Assembly: GCF_964340395.1 (NCBI RefSeq)
Contig: NC_135570.1
Span: 11,340,322-11,402,321 of the forward strand
From: Glandiceps talaboti
Lineage: Eukaryota > Hemichordata > Enteropneusta > Spengelidae
Direction: 5' to 3'
DNA length: 62,000 nt
Shown: positions 9,660 through 49,507 of the stretch, piece after piece
Layout of the letters: every line of letters begins with the position of its first letter
Numbering within the stretch: the first letter of the stretch is position 1
Position numbers and translations under genes: made by a program
Notes under the pieces: model-generated
Told to the model about the DNA's origin: nothing
Seen by the model: the letters and a program-made list of their open reading frames with translations, nothing else
Database searches by the model: none

Positions 9660-10055
9660 ACATGTATACAGACACATCAATATCAATCTGATTAAAATCT
9701 GATGTGAATACAGATTTATTTACCTCAATTTCCTTCATTCATTGCCATTTTTTGTTTTGTTTGCATACACAGGCACATACGTACAGACCATGTATGCATG
9801 CATGCACAGACACAGATGCACAAGCACAGACTATGTATGCATGCAGACACATAGATACACAGACACAGAATATCAATCTGATTAAAATCTGTGGTGAACA
9901 CGGCTTGATTTCTTTATTTGCCTAAATTTCTTTCGTTTAATGAGTGATTGCCGCAAGTACAGACCATGTATGTATTCAGACACACACAGGTACAGATCCT
10001 GTTTGCATGCATATGCACACGCACACACACACACACTGTGTGACACACACACACA
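9660..10055. repeat. Duplicated block with CA/ACAGACAC-rich tracts
   Basis: ATCAATCTGATTAAAATCTG occurs at about 9682 and 9870, each followed by a similar T-rich segment. The surrounding DNA is a degenerate array of ACAGACACA and CATGCATGCA motifs ending in a short (CA) run at about 10017-10055. Confidence 0.75.
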
Positions 10056-10371
10056 AATAGTTCAGTAACATACTGTAGTCAGAAATTATTGTAATATAAC
10101 ATTTTATTTTGTCATTTGGATTACATTATAATATTGGGACAACAAATGGATCATACAGCACACATGCAACAAATACACATTGCAACTTTATAAAGTTTAC
10201 TTTTTTCCATTTTCTTTATATACATATGTACACCTTTTAGGTATTGCAGTTAAAATCAGAGAGATAACATGTTTTTAACAATTTCTTTTTAATTCATTTT
10301 TCTAATTTAGTTTTGTATTTTGCAGGAGTGTGAAACTTTCATTGTATGGACAATCACTTCTGTCATCAGTA

Positions 10372-10384
10372 TGACCTTTGACCT
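10372..10384 (-). promoter_or_regulatory. Perfect DR1 nuclear-receptor-type site
   Basis: TGACCTTTGACCT, the reverse complement of AGGTCA-A-AGGTCA: two consensus half-sites spaced by one base. DR1 elements are bound by RXR heterodimers, HNF4 and COUP-TF in animals. Function here is inferred only. Confidence 0.45.
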
Positions 10385-11195
10385 CTCTCTCTTGACATTG
10401 ATAATTTCACTTAATGATACCAACATGATTGTGAAGAGAAATTAAATACAGCAACTGCATACATACTTTATAGTTTTGCTGAGTTGACACTTTGTATGAG
10501 GGCACAGTAACCAATTTTGGTAGAATTGTCGTTTTTATCCAAACTAATTTCTGACTAATTTCTAGTAAAATGTTCATCTGAGCTTTTTCACATCTGGGTA
10601 TTACAACAATAGCATTCTATCTGAATCCAGGATCTATAATTAAAACCTTTACCACGTCTCACTTGGTAGTTATGACTAGCGCCCTCAACATCCTTACACT
10701 GCTTTGTAAGGACACATAAATTTAACTGTAATTCACTCCAGCTCCGAATTGAATCTGTTATCTGTTTAATAGTGACTGTGTCAATAATATCTGGGATGCT
10801 GGGGATACAGGAGAGCTATACAAAAATTTGAGAATGCTCAAGCAAGAATTTCAAACAGAAAGAATTCTAGTTTTAAAATTAGCAAAATTTGGTTGTTACT
10901 GGTCTGTTCCAGTCTCTTGACAAGTATATCATAGCAGATACCCCAGTTGAGATTACCAACTGGTATAATACATAAAATTGGCAAGGCATTCTGTTATTGG
11001 GCACCACCAATAAGCTAAGATACGTGTTACTCTCAGCTTTCAGTGCTAATTAAGCAGCCAAGCTTCATTTACTGAATACAGCAAGGTGTACAGCTAAAAT
11101 TTCAATTCAAAATACATACTATGTACAGAGTCTAAAATAGAATAATTTGTAGGTATAAATCTTACATCTGTGTCAAGGGAAGTCAGCAATCTGCT

Positions 11196-11335
11196 TTGCT
11201 CCAGCAAAGTGAGAATGTGTTAATTGATTCCCTAGGGGGTCTGGTGTTCTTGCAAAGTGAGAATGTTCTATCCCCTAGGGAGTCTGGTATTCCAGCAAAG
11301 TGAGAATATTCTATCCCCTAGAGGGTCAATATTCA
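11196..11335. repeat. Three-copy tandem repeat of about 50 bp
   Basis: The core AGCAAAGTGAGAATGTTCTA with CCCTAGGGGGTCTGGTATTC recurs three times with small indels. It lies 1.4-1.5 kb beyond the RASGEF1 stop codon, possibly in its 3' UTR. Confidence 0.8.
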
Positions 11336-12686
11336 TGATGACATCAATCTATCTAATGATTGACTAAATACCATTCTATAAAGATATGTTCTGAATTCAT
11401 AAATAAATAGTTCTCTACATTTTACAAAAAAAAAAGATTTGCTGATAACAGCAAACAAACGAACATTCAATTTACATTTAAATTTTGCAATTTCATTGCA
11501 AGGAAAAGATGAAGGGTAAAATACAGAGACAACAGACAAATACAAAACAGGTTACTAGGTCATCGGCATTATGTTTTGTATTAGGGTAGACTGGCAGTGG
11601 CATTGGGAAAAAAAAAATTTCCACAGCAGGGCACAAGCTTGCACGTTTAAATTAACATTACAGCAATATTCAAAACAGATATATGTGGCTTTCTTTTCAG
11701 AGATGCATTATGAAATATAATACATTTTTAGTTAAAACAGACCAATTTATGGCAAAGTATGGAGTTTTAGGGCAAAAATTCATGAGTTTCACGTCAAAGT
11801 TCATGAGTTTCAGGGCAAAGTTCATTTAAAATGGACTAATTTGTGAATGAGCATTTATATACATGTGAATGACACCCTGGTATTCATTCATTAATTCTGT
11901 GATATACATTACAACAATATTTTTCTTACTAAGTAGTCGTGGAATTACAAGTCTGTTTAATCTCATTTGAATGTAACACTTTTTGATTCAATGTTACAGT
12001 TCATGCGTGGTCTTCTGTAGAAAATTTGACTTTTTGAAAATTCAAAAAAAAATACTGCAAGGTTTCCATAGGTCATAAGAACTGGTTCATCACGGTATCA
12101 CAGGTCATCAGTACTATACTTGTGACACGATTTTCTGTCATTTCAGCTTGGTTTCAACATTTCCTTGGCTCCAACTGTACTTCTCAGAGAAAATATTATT
12201 ACCAATACACCAAGTATAACTTGAGATTCACCTGAACTGATGGTCAACATTTCATAATACGTAGATGAAAATCACTGACAGTTCCAATTGGACACACCTG
12301 TTGATTTGTTCGCCAGTCTGGATTTTAGTACAAGAGCGCCCTCTCTCAAAGAGAGCACAAATTCTTTTGTTTTTGTAAGTATATCATTGCTTACATTTTA
12401 ATTGTAAGCACACAAAAGTACTTTTTACTGTACAGTTGATTGTCAGTATTCATAAAAAGTCTTAAAGTTATCTCAAAGTATCTGCTATTGGTTACTTTGT
12501 GAAGTGCCGACAGTTTTCATGATGTCATGGCAACTGAAAATCAGTAAGCATGGTAACCAAGTCACTAGGAGACAGATACTACCAGCGCTCACTTCATAAC
12601 GTACATTCATGTTTTGTGTAACATCAGTGAAAACTGTACAGAGCACCATAGCATGGGTTATGTACATGTAGATTTCACACTTCGGT

Positions 12687-39008
<26,322 letters not shown>

Positions 39009-41041
39009 CTGTAAATAACCAGAAGGAAAAGTAATGATTACCAAATTTTTAATAAATGGACATATCAAAACGTTACGAGTTAATTGGCTATGAGTTAATT
39101 TCTATTATGGTAAAGACATTTTAATATTATTAATGTATGTGGTGACATCTTTTGCTTGAAACCAAGTTTTTGACTACGAAAGACAAGAGAGAATGCATTC
39201 CAAGCTGCAATGGTAATATCAAACAATCTTTCCTTTAGACTCACAAAGCCAAAAGTGTTCATCTGGGTTTTTTTTTAACATATGCTTCAGTCTTGCATAT
39301 GGAATTATGAATGTTTTTAATTTGCCCTGGTCATCACAACAAACCAATACTAAAGCTTTCATGACTATATATCACATGGATACAACCACATCTAAAGTGT
39401 ACAACTGATTAAATAAAATACCCAGCAACTTCTAATAAGGACCACAATCCAATGAAATGTTGTGGTCATTAAAATACACAATCAGATCACATTCTGTATC
39501 AGTACTATTACAGCTGTTCATAGCCTGCTAAACTGACTTGAAAGCCCATATGCTGCAGTCCAGATGGTTACTAATATTGGGATCGTTTGTGGAGAGAGAG
39601 ATCGTAGAAATGAGTCCACATATATAGTTTAAAGTGAATGTATGACGTCAAGAGAGCTAGGAATGTCTTATCAACACAACGTGATAAAAAACACATAGTT
39701 TAGAAACAGGATATGGTCTACTACTAGCATGTCAACTTGAATATGGCTGAATATATCATATAGTCAAACGGACAAATTGTACTGAAAATCTAGCTAAATC
39801 TCCTGCTGGGGAACGGGTGAACACATGTCAAATGTAATGTTTACAACAAATTCCATTTCCAATCTGAAAGTAAGTCATGTGATAACACATCACATTTACA
39901 TCAACACTCCAATAGCATTGTATAAAGAACAGAACATCATGCCAGAGAATGCCATTTGGCTAGACATGGAGAGAGAGATTGTAGAAAACAAGCCACATCA
40001 TGTATAGTTTCTATACTTTACATGTAAGTAGGTAAAGTCTCCTTCAACTATACTTTAAACCTAAATATTTTCACCTCTAGAAACTTCTGCAATTTTATAG
40101 TCTTCAGCTAGTTTTCAAAGACTAATTTTAACTAATTATTAGACTGGTATATTGTGTTCATGAAGGCATTTTAGTCACTATTAATTTTTACTAATCACCA
40201 GATCGGTACACTGTGTTGATGTACAAGAAGGCATGTTAATCACTACTTATTTTTGTGTTTTTGTTTTCCAGTGAAACTATGTCTAAAATAAGTGAAACTA
40301 AGTTTTTAGTGAAAATTTCCAGGTTTAGAATATGTAAATCATCCCATGAAAAATATATGAGATACTTGTCATATTCTGAGTAGTATAGAATCATCAAAAT
40401 ATAACGGTACATTACTCTGTGATGTCAAACAGTTTAGGAGTAGATATCAAATAAAGAATAACATATGATGTGTTTGAAACACTTAGTAATTACGATGAGG
40501 TTGTTTAAAAGCCTATGTTTCAATCCCAGGTCATCACATTAGTGTTAATCTTAATACGGATTACACAAGATTATTCTGTTTTTCTATAGTTAGCCATTTT
40601 TCACACTTAGATAAATCCTAAATATGAAGTGGACCTAAATAAATGAAAATAATAGCATCTACAGTTCTACAGCAGAAAATTAATTAGTGACACCATTATT
40701 TTTTTAAATCATTTCGACATGCCTACCAGTATATACGTTTTCGTTATAAATCTATTAGCTGGCTTTAGTAATTCAGTTTTTATTTTTAGTAACCATTAGC
40801 ATGCATGGAATACCACAGTATGTTTTTCCATTTAGAGAGGTTAAATAAAACTAGTACATACAGGCTTAATACCCTCGCTATCCTCATTGCACTCTGTGCA
40901 AACACATGGTGCCCCATTGGTTTAATTTCTAAATATTATTATACTAAACTTCTATATCATGGGTGGTATTTTGTGTGGGAGTCTGGATAACTCAAAAAGA
41001 TTTTTCACGATTGGAGATTCCTTTTCTAATCCAAAAATATC

Positions 41042-41290
41042 CGGTGGTTGGCACGGCATACACTTGGCATAGTACAGCATACACTTGGTACAGCATGGCA
41101 CGGCATACACTTGGCACAGTATAGCATACACTTGGTACGGCATGGCACGGCATACGCTTGGCACGGTATGGCATACACTTGATACGGCATGGCACGGCAT
41201 ACACTTGGCACGTTACGGCATACACTTGGCACGGTACGGCATACACTTGGCACGGCATGGCACGGCATACACTTGGCACAGCATACAGCG
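41042..41290. repeat. Minisatellite, 17-bp units (GGCATACACTTGGCACG)
   Basis: About 13 units of GCACGGCATACACTTG with occasional extra GGCATGGCAC 10-mers. Long ORFs on both strands are repeat artefacts. Confidence 0.95.
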
Positions 41291-41707
41291 ACACATCATA
41301 CTCATTTCATGTACTTTTATTATCATTTTATTTCTAACTTCACTGGAGGTTGGCAACATATAATAACAGTTTATTGTTGAAAAATATACAAATAACAAAC
41401 TTAAATTTGAAGAGATTGCAATGATATTTTAAATTTACTATTTTGTACAACACTGTAAAACACCAGTCCATTTGTCTACTCATTACTCCTGTTTTGAGAA
41501 AGCCATTATTTTTTTAACCGAATATAAACATTGAAGTTCTTTAAATTTTTATTTGTTATGCGGTCTGTTTGATAGTTAATTGATTTTAGTGTGATGTGTA
41601 TGTCCAAAATCGGTTGTGTACGTGTGCAAGTATATACAACTGATAATTTTCAAACAGTGGCAAATAAGCCTTGACCTGAATTATCACACATACACATGTA
41701 TGCGCAT

Positions 41708-41715
41708 GCACACGC

Positions 41716-41761
<46 letters not shown>
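41708..41761. repeat. (CA)n microsatellite
   Basis: About 27 CA dinucleotides with two initial CACG variants. Confidence 0.97.
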
Positions 41762-41770
<9 letters not shown>

Positions 41771-42721
41771 CTTTGAACACAAAAAGTGTGCACTTGACAG
41801 ACATTCAAGATCATCAACCAACATGTGTAGATACAATTACACTGACATCAAACCAAATGGCTCTTAAAACTGACATAAATCTGATGAAAAAGTGATTCAG
41901 CTACTTCTACTTCAAGATACTTGATTAGACTCTACACTAGTATTGCTGCAACCCATAAAAGTCCTTTGCTGCCTGTAGTACTTGCTTGGAAATACATATA
42001 TATTTTATTTTATATGTATTTTAGTTAGGAAGTTACGGTATTTATAAGGACAAACGGACAAGGTTAGGGAATCAGGATATAGTAGTACTCCATAGACACA
42101 AGGCTAAACGTGACTGTCTCCTTCCTGGAACTAACACTTCAATATCAAACTTGGTAAACAACATTAATAGGAACCCAGGAAGAGTCCATTCATACTATCT
42201 ACTCCAGTTGGGATTTGTTCTTACATGTAACTGGAAGTTTGATTCAAATCAATTTCTAATCCATCTACAAGATAATTCTTTCCTTGAGGGTGAAAAAGAC
42301 ACATGATAAACTGGACAGGTTGGATGAAAGGAAATACTTAAACTACACACATGTACATAGCAGTCTAACCACAATGCTAGTAGATAGACTAAACTGATCA
42401 ACATGATATTTAAACTTTGCTCTATGTCCAAGTTAGAATATTATTTTTCTATTTATTTTTAAACAGGAAAATGTTGAATTAGTCATATTGATAGCGAATA
42501 TTATACCCCACGTGATGTAGTATGCAATTACAATTTGGCACCAGTTGGCAGTTGTCATCTAGTACCAACTGGTTTTCTGCTGTCAACAACCTAAAACTTC
42601 ACTGGATTAAGCTATTTGTGAATACGTTATATGAAATGGCATCACTGAAAGTCCTCCTACAGTAAAGTTAGTATCATGCAGTGCAGCCTAAAGCATACTT
42701 GTGTACTATTTATTTCCTCTG

Positions 42722-42870
42722 GCATGTATAGTTTGAACCCAATACTAAAGTTCAGTAAATACTAACACCATACATGTACACTTGAACCCAATTCTTAAGT
42801 TTAGCAAATGGTAACACCACACATGTACACTTGAACCATATTGGTAACACCATGCATGTACACTTGGGCC
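42722..42870. repeat. Degenerate tandem repeat (CATGTACACTTGAACCC)
   Basis: Three to four units of 35-60 bp, each with AACACCA-CATGTACACTTGAACC. Confidence 0.8.
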
Positions 42871-43660
42871 CATTCAATTTCACGCAAACCAGAGCTGATA
42901 TAAAGCATCACTGGGATTCATACAGATAGTAAGGACAATACAACACATCCATATGACTTATTATATAGTACCAATATGTCCAACACAAATTAACTTGAGA
43001 AAGCGCTAAAACAATTTTTGGACGTGAATCTCAAGTTTTAGCAGACATCTCGTCAACATTGTGGGTGGACTATAGTGGGCTGGCAATGCCAAGAGGTCAG
43101 CATCAATTTGAGATTCGCTTGCTAGGAATTGGTTAACTCTGTGAGTACAAATTTTCGTGTGATTCCGGACACAGAATACATGAACATTCATTATCGTATA
43201 AATTAACTTTTTAAGTTATTTTTGATGGCAAACTCCACAGCTAACGGTGGTACAAGCCAGGACTACATATTTTGTTACTTTACACATCTGGTACATACCG
43301 GATACAGACAGACTAACTCTCGCCCACTGTCTTAAATACAATGACCTTGGCCTGAAATCAATTTGTTTTTTTATCAATTCTACATGATAGAGGAATTTCT
43401 GGCTTGTCAAACTCACTGGACTGAGTCTCCAACATTTAATTAACTTAATTCTTAACATTTTAGAATCAAACGTTTTTATGATATGAGCACTCCCATCATG
43501 GGGGAGGAGTGTTCAGGAGTAGTGTGTCTAAATATCTAATACACAAAATCAAATTGAATGAGGAACTTCTCACAAAATGAATGGAGGACTCAGGTAGATT
43601 TTACCTACATGTGTTTACCTAGGTAAGTACATGGTGTTTTAACAAAGTCTGAGAACACAT

Positions 43661-43797
43661 TGGTGTATTTTTGTTAAGGTGGCAAGTGGGTAAAATCAGG
43701 GGTTCCCCACCAAATAGTAATAGAAGGTATGGAAACGTATAGAACTTAGATTTCCTTCTTCTGTTACTAGGGTTACCAAATCTCAGCAAAATCACTG
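43661..43797 (+). mobile_element. CAGTGTTTTTGC-family MITE, diverged copy
   Basis: It begins GTGTATTTTTGTTAAGGTGG, has GTGGGTAAAATC and CTGTTACTAGGGTTACC inside, and ends CTCAGCAAAATCACTG. Confidence 0.6.
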
Positions 43798-45230
43798 TTA
43801 TACAAATAACCTGTCATTTACAATGTATCGTTAAAATCAACAGATCTTTATAGAGACATGTACAATACTCAATAGGAAGATATTTACAGTACGAGTCAAG
43901 TTGGAGAGCTTCACTTTCAAGTAAAACCTAAAAATTTGGGAAGATTTTTTCATAATCAGTACTCTGAGTAAACTGTCCAAAATAAGATCATCCTGAAAGT
44001 AACATGATCATCATCACGTTTATCAGCTTTGGGGGGTTGAAATATTTATGTACTAATATGATACATACATAGAGCTAACAAAGTAATAACCTGCTATAAT
44101 TATATTACATGTATTAGATATGACAATTACATGTATAACTATCAATATCATATCATGACAGCCAATAAAAACAAACATATTCATAATTATAAAATTGTTG
44201 TTTCCTACCAGCAGAAATTCTGTGAAAACTCCAGCTGCAGAAAGCGGTACCTCCATGGTGACAAGATTACTTACACTTATCATCCTCACCATGTGTTGGC
44301 TGAATTTGTACTGTTTTCAAAATGAATGAATTCTGTACTGGCGGCCTACTACTACCAAGGACTAAACTGACCGCACTTCCTCATAGATTCTACCATTATG
44401 ACTCATGGGTTGTTCAGCTATATATCGGAGGGACAACTACACATCATCAACTAAGGTTATCAAAATTTCAAACACATTGCAAACCATGATGACAAAGTCC
44501 TCATTTTTCTGAATGACATTATTTGCAAAATGTGACAATTCAGTCAATTATCATTTATTGTGAGAAATCATGGCTTTGAACCCCTATGGTTTCAATTGGT
44601 TTCTTCCAAAGACACATACCACAAGTACGTTTGCGTAGGACTATCAGCTGGTGATTCACTTCATAAGCACTGTGAGAAATGTATACTTTGATTACCAGAT
44701 ATAAACATTCTACAAATATGCACAGAAACAACAAAACATACTTGCATAGTATATGGATGACTTTCTCTGATAAAAACAAGTTTCTTATCAGTGAAAAACA
44801 CTCCTCTGAAATATCATGAACCTTTCTTTACATGTAATTCTTACAGCAGTTTATAATTGCAGTAACTTTTGACTGCTTGTGCATCATAACCTGTGTAAGT
44901 TAGGTTATCAAAATTCAAACACTTGCAAACCCTGATGTCAGAGATCTACCATAGCCTGTTTATATGGAGCTAACAGTAAATCCGTACAATCTCCCAAACG
45001 TTCCTCCCATACCCTCCTCCGTAGACAGCCTATCTACCAAGCTGATGAACATTTTTGATTATTTGCAATACTGATGTAAAAATACAAAAGTAAAGCCCAA
45101 GTTAGTCATGTATGCAGAAAATAATTTTTAGCTGATTTGGCAAGTGAAGAGAAACTCCCCTTATCCATTGCCTATGTGTTTCCGCTAACCACCTCCCGAT
45201 TATTTACACTTCCCTTGGATTCTTAGAATA

Positions 45231-45296
45231 TTCTAAGTGGTACCCTTCATCAAATCCAGTCAGAGATGATTTGATACAAAGTTGGCATCTACACTA
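45231..45296. mobile_element. TAGTCTGG-family relative (66 bp)
   Basis: Its interior (CTTCATCAAATCC, GATTTGATACAAAGTTGGCA) matches the 22628-22728 copy. The end GTTGGCATCTACACTA is a degenerate terminus. Flanks CTTAGAATA and TTAAGAATA are similar. Confidence 0.45.
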
Positions 45297-45379
45297 TTAA
45301 GAATATTCCAGACTATGGTACATTATTGTATGTTATTTTCACTATATCTACAAGGCAGTTTTTGAGGCCTGCAAATGTT

Positions 45380-45458
45380 TAGTCTGGATTGCCACCGTGG
45401 TCTCTAACTAAACCAGTGGAGGTGCAAATCGTAACGATACTGTATAGGAACGAGACTA
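45380..45458. mobile_element. TAGTCTGG-family short TIR element (79 bp)
   Basis: Left end TAGTCTGGATTGCCACCGTG, right end CGAGACTA. Flanked by GCAAATGTT (45371-45379) and GCAAACGTT (45459-45467), a 9-bp duplication with one mismatch. Confidence 0.75.
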
Positions 45459-45999
45459 GCAAACGTTAAGCTGCACAATTACTATGAAATATGGGATCAG
45501 ATTGCAACCTAAGCCAGCTATCTTTGCCAAGAAATAAGATACAGCAACTAAATCTCCTGCAATTAATAATTTCATCCAACCATAACACCGAGTTGTCAAG
45601 TATCTCTTTGTTACTGGGAATTACACTTGGTTAAACTTTGTACAGTCAATTTGATCAAAACAATGATTTCTCATGAATTTTGTAAATGAGCATATGTTAT
45701 GATAACATGTTTATTGACAAAGTTCAAATGATCAAAGCAAACAGAGTCTGGTTTACGTCATGGTGAAATCTGTCAAAAATTTGATGTCAAACCCAATACC
45801 CTGTCTACTCTACAGAAGAAAGCTGACATTCTGAAGATGTACAATACAACAAAATCAAGCCAAGTTAAAAGCATTTCTATTTCTCAGCAGTAATCATCAT
45901 GGCAATGTCATGATCACAGAGACTACTGATAATGGAAATATTATATGCTATGATTCATACATACAATTAAACACATTGCAATGAATGTTAGGTTGACGT

Positions 46000-46250
46000 A
46001 TAGATCTCTATAGGTTGTCTATAGGTTGACCTATAGATCTCTATAGGTTGTCTATAGGTTGACCTATAGATCTCTATAGGTTGTCTATAGGTTGACCTAT
46101 AGAGTTCTATAGGTTGTCTACAGTTGACCTATAGATCTCTATAGGTTGTCTATAGGTTGACCTATAGACAACTATAGAGCTCTATAGGTCAACCTAAACC
46201 TATAGGTTGCCTATAGAATGACCTATAGACAACATATAGTTCGCCTACAG
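46000..46250. repeat. Self-complementary minisatellite (CTATAGGTTGACCTATAG)
   Basis: About 50-bp higher-order units of CTATAGGTTGTCTATAGG then TTGACCTATAGATCT, four to five copies, decaying into single CTATAG motifs to about 46310. Every unit holds the inverted repeat CTATAGGT/ACCTATAG. Confidence 0.95.
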
Positions 46251-47022
46251 ACAAAACATCCCAATTCTCTATTGGTCATGGTATAGAATGACCTATAGGG
46301 CAGCTATAGACACGTCTAAAGGTCGCCTTTAGGTTATTTCTGTAAGGGGATATCTCTTTAGATGTACTTTTTTATCCAGAATACATGTACTAATACGGTA
46401 CTACTCAATCTCAGTTGCGTCGTGATAAAATGGACACTAAATGAATGTCAATTTTTGACTGCATCATGTATCACTTCTGCTATTGCAATACATCCTAATT
46501 ACACATTTTAAAGAGTTTACCAACATCATTTTGAACAAATGTCTTGCAAATTGAACATATCCTTATTTCTAAGCTGATCATGTCATTTCATTATGGGTCT
46601 ACATGCATGTACTGACAAAACATGTTGTGACTTTATTATGGGTCAATTAGCTAATTGTATGCACAATGATACAGCCTGTTGTCTCATTCTTTCACAATGG
46701 ACTATTGTTTGGTTTACCTTGTAAAACAATTGAATGCAATTAAAGTTAATCCTATCAGCAAATGAGATAATCACATGTGATTACTGTGAACAATGTTTGC
46801 TAACAGATCACTGTTGTGTGAACAATTGTGTTGTGTTTAAAACTGTACTGTACTAACTACGCAAAAAAATACTTTACATTCTTTTAACATTTAAAGGTAA
46901 ATTAGCAAGGTAGCAAAGTGAGTGCCAAACATTAATTAAACCTAGAATCCAATCAACTCATGTAAAGAGGTTTGTTTTGAAAATATGTCCAAAATGTTCA
47001 AGTTTGAATATCATCACTGGGT

Positions 47023-47152
47023 TACCCTAGAATCCAGGCCAATGGGGATTTTGAATTTTGATTTCCCCATCCCCCATCTCCACTGATGGGGATATAACAA
47101 ATTCAAAGCCCCCCCCCCCCCCCCCCCCCCCCTTCACATGGATTCTTGGCTG
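47023..47152. mobile_element. TIR element with perfect 9-bp TSD and an internal poly(C)
   Basis: Left end TACCCTAGAATCCAGGCC and right end (reverse complement CAGCCAAGAATCCATGTG) are imperfect TIRs. TCACTGGGT flanks it exactly (47014-47022 and 47153-47161). A 24-nt C run at 47109-47132 lies inside the right half. Confidence 0.75.
47109..47132 (+). repeat. Poly(C) run (24 nt)
   Basis: Uninterrupted C homopolymer, the longest in the window; the length is prone to assembly error. Confidence 0.9.
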
Positions 47153-47621
47153 TCACTGGGTATCAGTGTGTATAGAACTGATGACATTTGCAAAATAAGA
47201 CACATAGAATACCAGAAAGTCTAAAGAAACAAGCAATACATTTAACATTTATGCCATGATGACTAGCTGGAACCATAGAAGTATCACAATGCAGGAACCT
47301 TCTTGCTCAACTCTTGTTCTGTCACCCATATGAACAATAGTTTACCTGTTTCTTATCAGTACAAAACAATTTAACATGGGTGAATTATTTACAATGACAT
47401 ACCTACATATGTATTCCCTGGATAAACTAACTATCTCATTTATTTTATCTGATTGTATGAGTGGCCAATTTATATTCTGTGATTGACTCATGTAACACGG
47501 TACTAGTGTTATATCAGAGATTAGTGTAATCCTAGCAATACCTCAACATAGTGTAGGCGAAGTACACACTGGTAAATACTAAATAGTTAAAATCTTTGTA
47601 CTCTACTGGCTAATTAATTGC

Positions 47622-47879
47622 TAGTCTAGTCCCTATACTTTATTGCTAAGATTTACTCCTCGACTCACAGTTTAATTAGAGACCTGGTACCCTCTATTCC
47701 AATTTGACGTGCCCCACTGATGCACATAATTTTTAGTGACGCACCTAGATTTGGTGTTCCCCTATCTCTTACTATGAGGTGACTCACAAGAAATCCCAGT
47801 TTTTCTCATTTTGACTCACAACAACAAAATTTGGCTATCACTAGAGGGCACACTGGAGACCACGTTGGTATCTAGACTA
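47622..47879. mobile_element. TAGTCTGG-family TIR element with perfect 9-bp TSD (258 bp)
   Basis: Left end TAGTCTAG and right end (reverse complement TAGTCTAGATACCAACGTGG). ATTAATTGC flanks both sides exactly (47613-47621, 47880-47888). It is the longest member in the window and carries no ORF. Confidence 0.8.
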
Positions 47880-48462
47880 ATTAATTGCTGGACTTTGAAA
47901 AACATCACACTATTACTATATACTATTACTATCCATGTTGTTCGGATATTAGTCTCCCTAGTGTAACCCAGTATAGTATGGCTATTGGCTTGACAATGTC
48001 ATTTGTCAGAACTCTGTCAAGCCAGTTGTGTCACGCCAGATAGCCAAGTGACAAGCCCCAAGGCTACTATGAGTAACTGTGTATCGCAGTCTGCCAGGTG
48101 GACAAAGCAAGATCTGTACTGAACACAGTGCAATTCTCGGTACCTGCAATAGAATTCTACCACCTAGGTGTGTCACAAAAATAACAACTACTCAATGGTC
48201 GACCCCATAACTTCTGCTCAACCTACTACACATGCATTACTATAGGCAAGCATGAGAAAAGGTCGCTTTCTTCTTCTATTTTGACCCTCTAGCATGAGGT
48301 AAAATGCTATTGTCAGTACCAAGAATTATTAACTGCTGTAGAATGGTCTAGTTGAAGTCACCTGGTGCAAACTACACTACATGTATATAGTTAACCATGC
48401 ATGTAGTGCTTTGGTCGACATCCCCATGTACAAGTACCGTACATGGTAATTTATAGTAATAG

Positions 48463-48539
48463 TAGCTGTGGATGCCAACACCGTATCGGATCATCTATAT
48501 GAAAGATCTTGAGATCTTATGAAGGACAGCCCTAGACTA
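48463..48539. mobile_element. TAGTCTGG-family short element (77 bp)
   Basis: Left end TAGCTGTGGATGCCAACACC, right end CCTAGACTA. Flanks TAGTAATAG and GGTAATAAG agree at 7 of 9 positions. The interior AAGATCTTGAGATCTT is palindromic. Confidence 0.55.
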
Positions 48540-49442
48540 GGTAATAAGTGTCTGACGACATTTCATCTACATGTAATACAGAATGACAGCTACTACACTA
48601 ACTACCCTCACTACATAAATTCAGCTCGTTCCCTAAGTAGAACTGTACTTGTCTCTTGAGAGCTTTGTTCCATACATAGTTTTAACATACATCGTGTGTT
48701 TACGTCAAAGGCATCAAAGATCTTTGTCTTTTCCAATGTTCCACATACTTTAATTCAGTTTTCTGACTGCAAGTAGACTAATATCCCCTGTGGGATTTTG
48801 TTATAATGTGGCATACCATGGCTAATGGAGCAGTGCTGTAAACAGGCCACTTGACAAGCTCACACTAAAAACAAAAGAAAGCATACACACACACATTAAG
48901 TTACTCATAAATGGCAACAAAGCAAGAGGAATCTTATGGACTTATCTCGATTTATGCTATAATAGTTAGAAACATTCAATTTTCTCTCCTGACATAATCA
49001 CATCCAGCTATCCGACATCTTGGAATTTTAGCTTGATTTTATATCATGGCTAAACTTAAAATATAAATTCATTTGCAGGATATCTAGTAATGAAGACAGT
49101 CTTAGGTTGAGAGAGGAGGAAATTTTCCTCCTCAGGATATTGAAGCCATTCGTTTTCAACAAATTATTTACATCATTAGCCATCTAGTATTAGTTTCTGA
49201 AATTCACACTTGCCAGTATGTGTTCTATGGGTGCAAGTAGCATGTTCTATCTGTTCTAAACTTCTATATACTGGTTGTTTGGTTCTGTTTGGTTCCTCTT
49301 ATTCCAATGCTGCTATATCCTTTACACTGCAGATGAGCCATAGCTTGAATTGTCTATAATAACTTGTTTGTCAAGGACTGAAATAATCCCATATTATTAT
49401 AATATTACTTTTTATAAATTCTAAGATGGATATCACAGTACC

Positions 49443-49507
49443 TAGTCTGGATGTCAACGTGGTCTCTGAGAGATCTGCAAGATTCTATGCAGGATAGCAC
49501 TAGACTA
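49443..49507. mobile_element. TAGTCTGG-family short element (65 bp)
   Basis: Left end TAGTCTGGATGTCAACGTGG, right end ACTAGACTA. No flanking duplication is visible, so it may be older or rearranged. Confidence 0.6.

Larger units (their letters stand above)
7337..12686. other. Convergent intergenic region and 3' UTRs of BOLA1 (+) and RASGEF1 (-)
   Basis: No coding exon recognised. Contents, listed separately: a 45-bp tandem repeat, a SINE-like unit, a local duplication, CA-rich DNA, a perfect DR1 motif and a 50-bp tandem repeat. AATAAA-type poly(A) signals occur on both strands (for example AATAAA near 8651 on plus, and TTTATT near 10094 read from minus), but I cannot choose the used sites. 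Confidence 0.6.

Noticed and set aside
40952-41363. Cys/Pro/Ala-rich ORFs on both strands (YAVPCQVYAVPC type)
   Set aside because: Minisatellite artefacts, open in several frames and on both strands.
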